From Bacillota bacterium (GTDB taxonomy: Bacteria; Bacillota; UBA4882; UBA8346): a stretch of DNA of 64,000 nucleotides. The notes beneath the pieces are model-generated. The model saw only the letters and a program-made list of their open reading frames with translations, was not told where the DNA came from and searched no databases. Location: the NCBI GenBank assembly GCA_023435565.1, contig JAEYRN010000044.1, positions 62,001 to 126,000 of the forward strand, read 5' to 3'. A program made the translations under genes and the position numbers. Shown piece after piece: positions 63,681 to 64,000 of the stretch (position 1 is the first letter of the stretch; the number at the start of each line of letters is the position of its first letter).

Positions 63681-63708
63681 CTCCCCCGATTTTAAGCAAC
63701 CGGGGGAG
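63681..63708 (-). terminator. Hairpin at the 3' end of asd
   Basis: CTCCCCCG (63681-63688) pairs with CGGGGGAG (63701-63708). It lies directly downstream of the asd stop codon on the minus strand. A clear T run is missing, so it is a weak candidate. Confidence 0.5.
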
Positions 63709-63725
63709 TCTTAAAACAGATAATT

Positions 63726-64000
63726 TTACCGGGCCTGCAAATACCCTTCAGCCATCAAGAGTTCGGCTGATAATACTCCGCCGCCGGCAGCTCCTCTGAC
63801 CGTATTGTGGGACAAAGCCACAAATTTATAATCATAGAGATGGTCAGGGCGTAAGCGTCCGATGGTTACTCCCATACCGTTTTCGAAATCCCGATCCAGT
63901 TTTGTCTGGGGACGGTTTTCCTCTTCAAAGTATTTTAAGAATGGTTGCGGCGCGCTTGGTAAGGAAAGCAACTGGGGTTTACCTTTAAAATTCATCCAAA
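63726..64000 (-). CDS. asd: Aspartate-semialdehyde dehydrogenase, C-terminal fragment
   Basis: The frame runs off the window edge, leaving the last ~91 residues. GMGVTIGRLRP and YDYKFVALSHNTVRGAAGGGVLSAELL match the end of the archaeal/fungal-type aspartate-semialdehyde dehydrogenases. This enzyme supplies lysine, threonine and methionine synthesis, including diaminopimelate. The ATG at 63995 is internal to the full gene. Confidence 0.9.
   Translation of the reverse strand, partial: WMNFKGKPQLLSLPSAPQPFLKYFEEENRPQTKLDRDFENGMGVTIGRLRPDHLYDYKFVALSHNTVRGAAGGGVLSAELLMAEGYLQAR

Overview
The window looks like a chromosomal segment of a motile, anaerobic-type, endospore-lineage Bacillota (Firmicutes) bacterium of roughly 40 % GC. 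The evidence is the flgK-flgL-fliW-csrA-flagellin order, an AddAB-type recombination nuclease pair, SpoIID/CwlD-like cell-wall enzymes, a YaaH-like GH18 lipoprotein and a sodium-pumping decarboxylase. The genus cannot be fixed from sequence alone; relatives of Hydrogenispora/Limnochordia are an inference only.

Layout. (1) 1-8.4 kb: flagellar late genes: the end of flgK, a greatly enlarged flgL, fliW, csrA and flagellin. Between csrA and flagellin lie an IS110-family element with a long non-coding 3' flank, a decayed HI0074-type nucleotidyltransferase-partner gene and a 115-bp palindromic element. (2) 8.5-17.1 kb: a flagellin glycosylation locus: a small unknown protein, a 1413-residue MAF/DUF115-TPR-CgeB-like fusion, PseC aminotransferase, a SpsF-like cytidylyltransferase fused to an aldo/keto reductase, and an SDR. 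(3) 17.4-32.2 kb: a two-component system followed by a tightly overlapping eight-gene operon built around a MoxR ATPase, a DUF58 protein, two large vWA membrane proteins and a secreted esterase-like protein. (4) 32.2-42.2 kb: mixed metabolic, regulatory and envelope genes: SDR, YghZ-type reductase, ECF sigma/anti-sigma pair, RidA, GNAT, rhomboid-TPR protease, TPR-SpoIID protein, CwlD-like amidase and a beta-flower protein. (5) 42.6-51.3 kb: addB-addA, folE2 and a polysaccharide deacetylase. (6) 51.4-59.1 kb: two divergent sets of Na+-translocating decarboxylase genes (two OadB paralogues, three OadG-like small subunits, a biotin carrier and a carboxyltransferase), then an acyl-CoA synthetase with its cupin regulator. 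(7) 59.4-64 kb: secreted proteins (a small exported protein, an HExxH lipoprotein, a GH18 lipoprotein) and the C-terminal end of aspartate-semialdehyde dehydrogenase.

How the genes work together. CsrA and FliW probably control flagellin translation; the flagellin leader carries a GGA-loop hairpin and an AAGGAGG ribosome site. Flagellin is then probably decorated with a pseudaminic-acid-like nonulosonate by the downstream locus. The decarboxylase genes would couple decarboxylation of oxaloacetate or a related acid to Na+ export. The MoxR/vWA operon is probably an envelope-associated chaperone or stress system under its own sensor kinase.

Dispersed repeats are common: two copies of a ~120-bp structured element, an ACGCGT-type repeat that overlaps the stop codons of two unrelated genes, a 21-bp heptad-encoding tandem repeat, an array of four 22-bp palindromes, and several inverted repeats in intergenic gaps. 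No tRNA, rRNA or CRISPR array was recognised.
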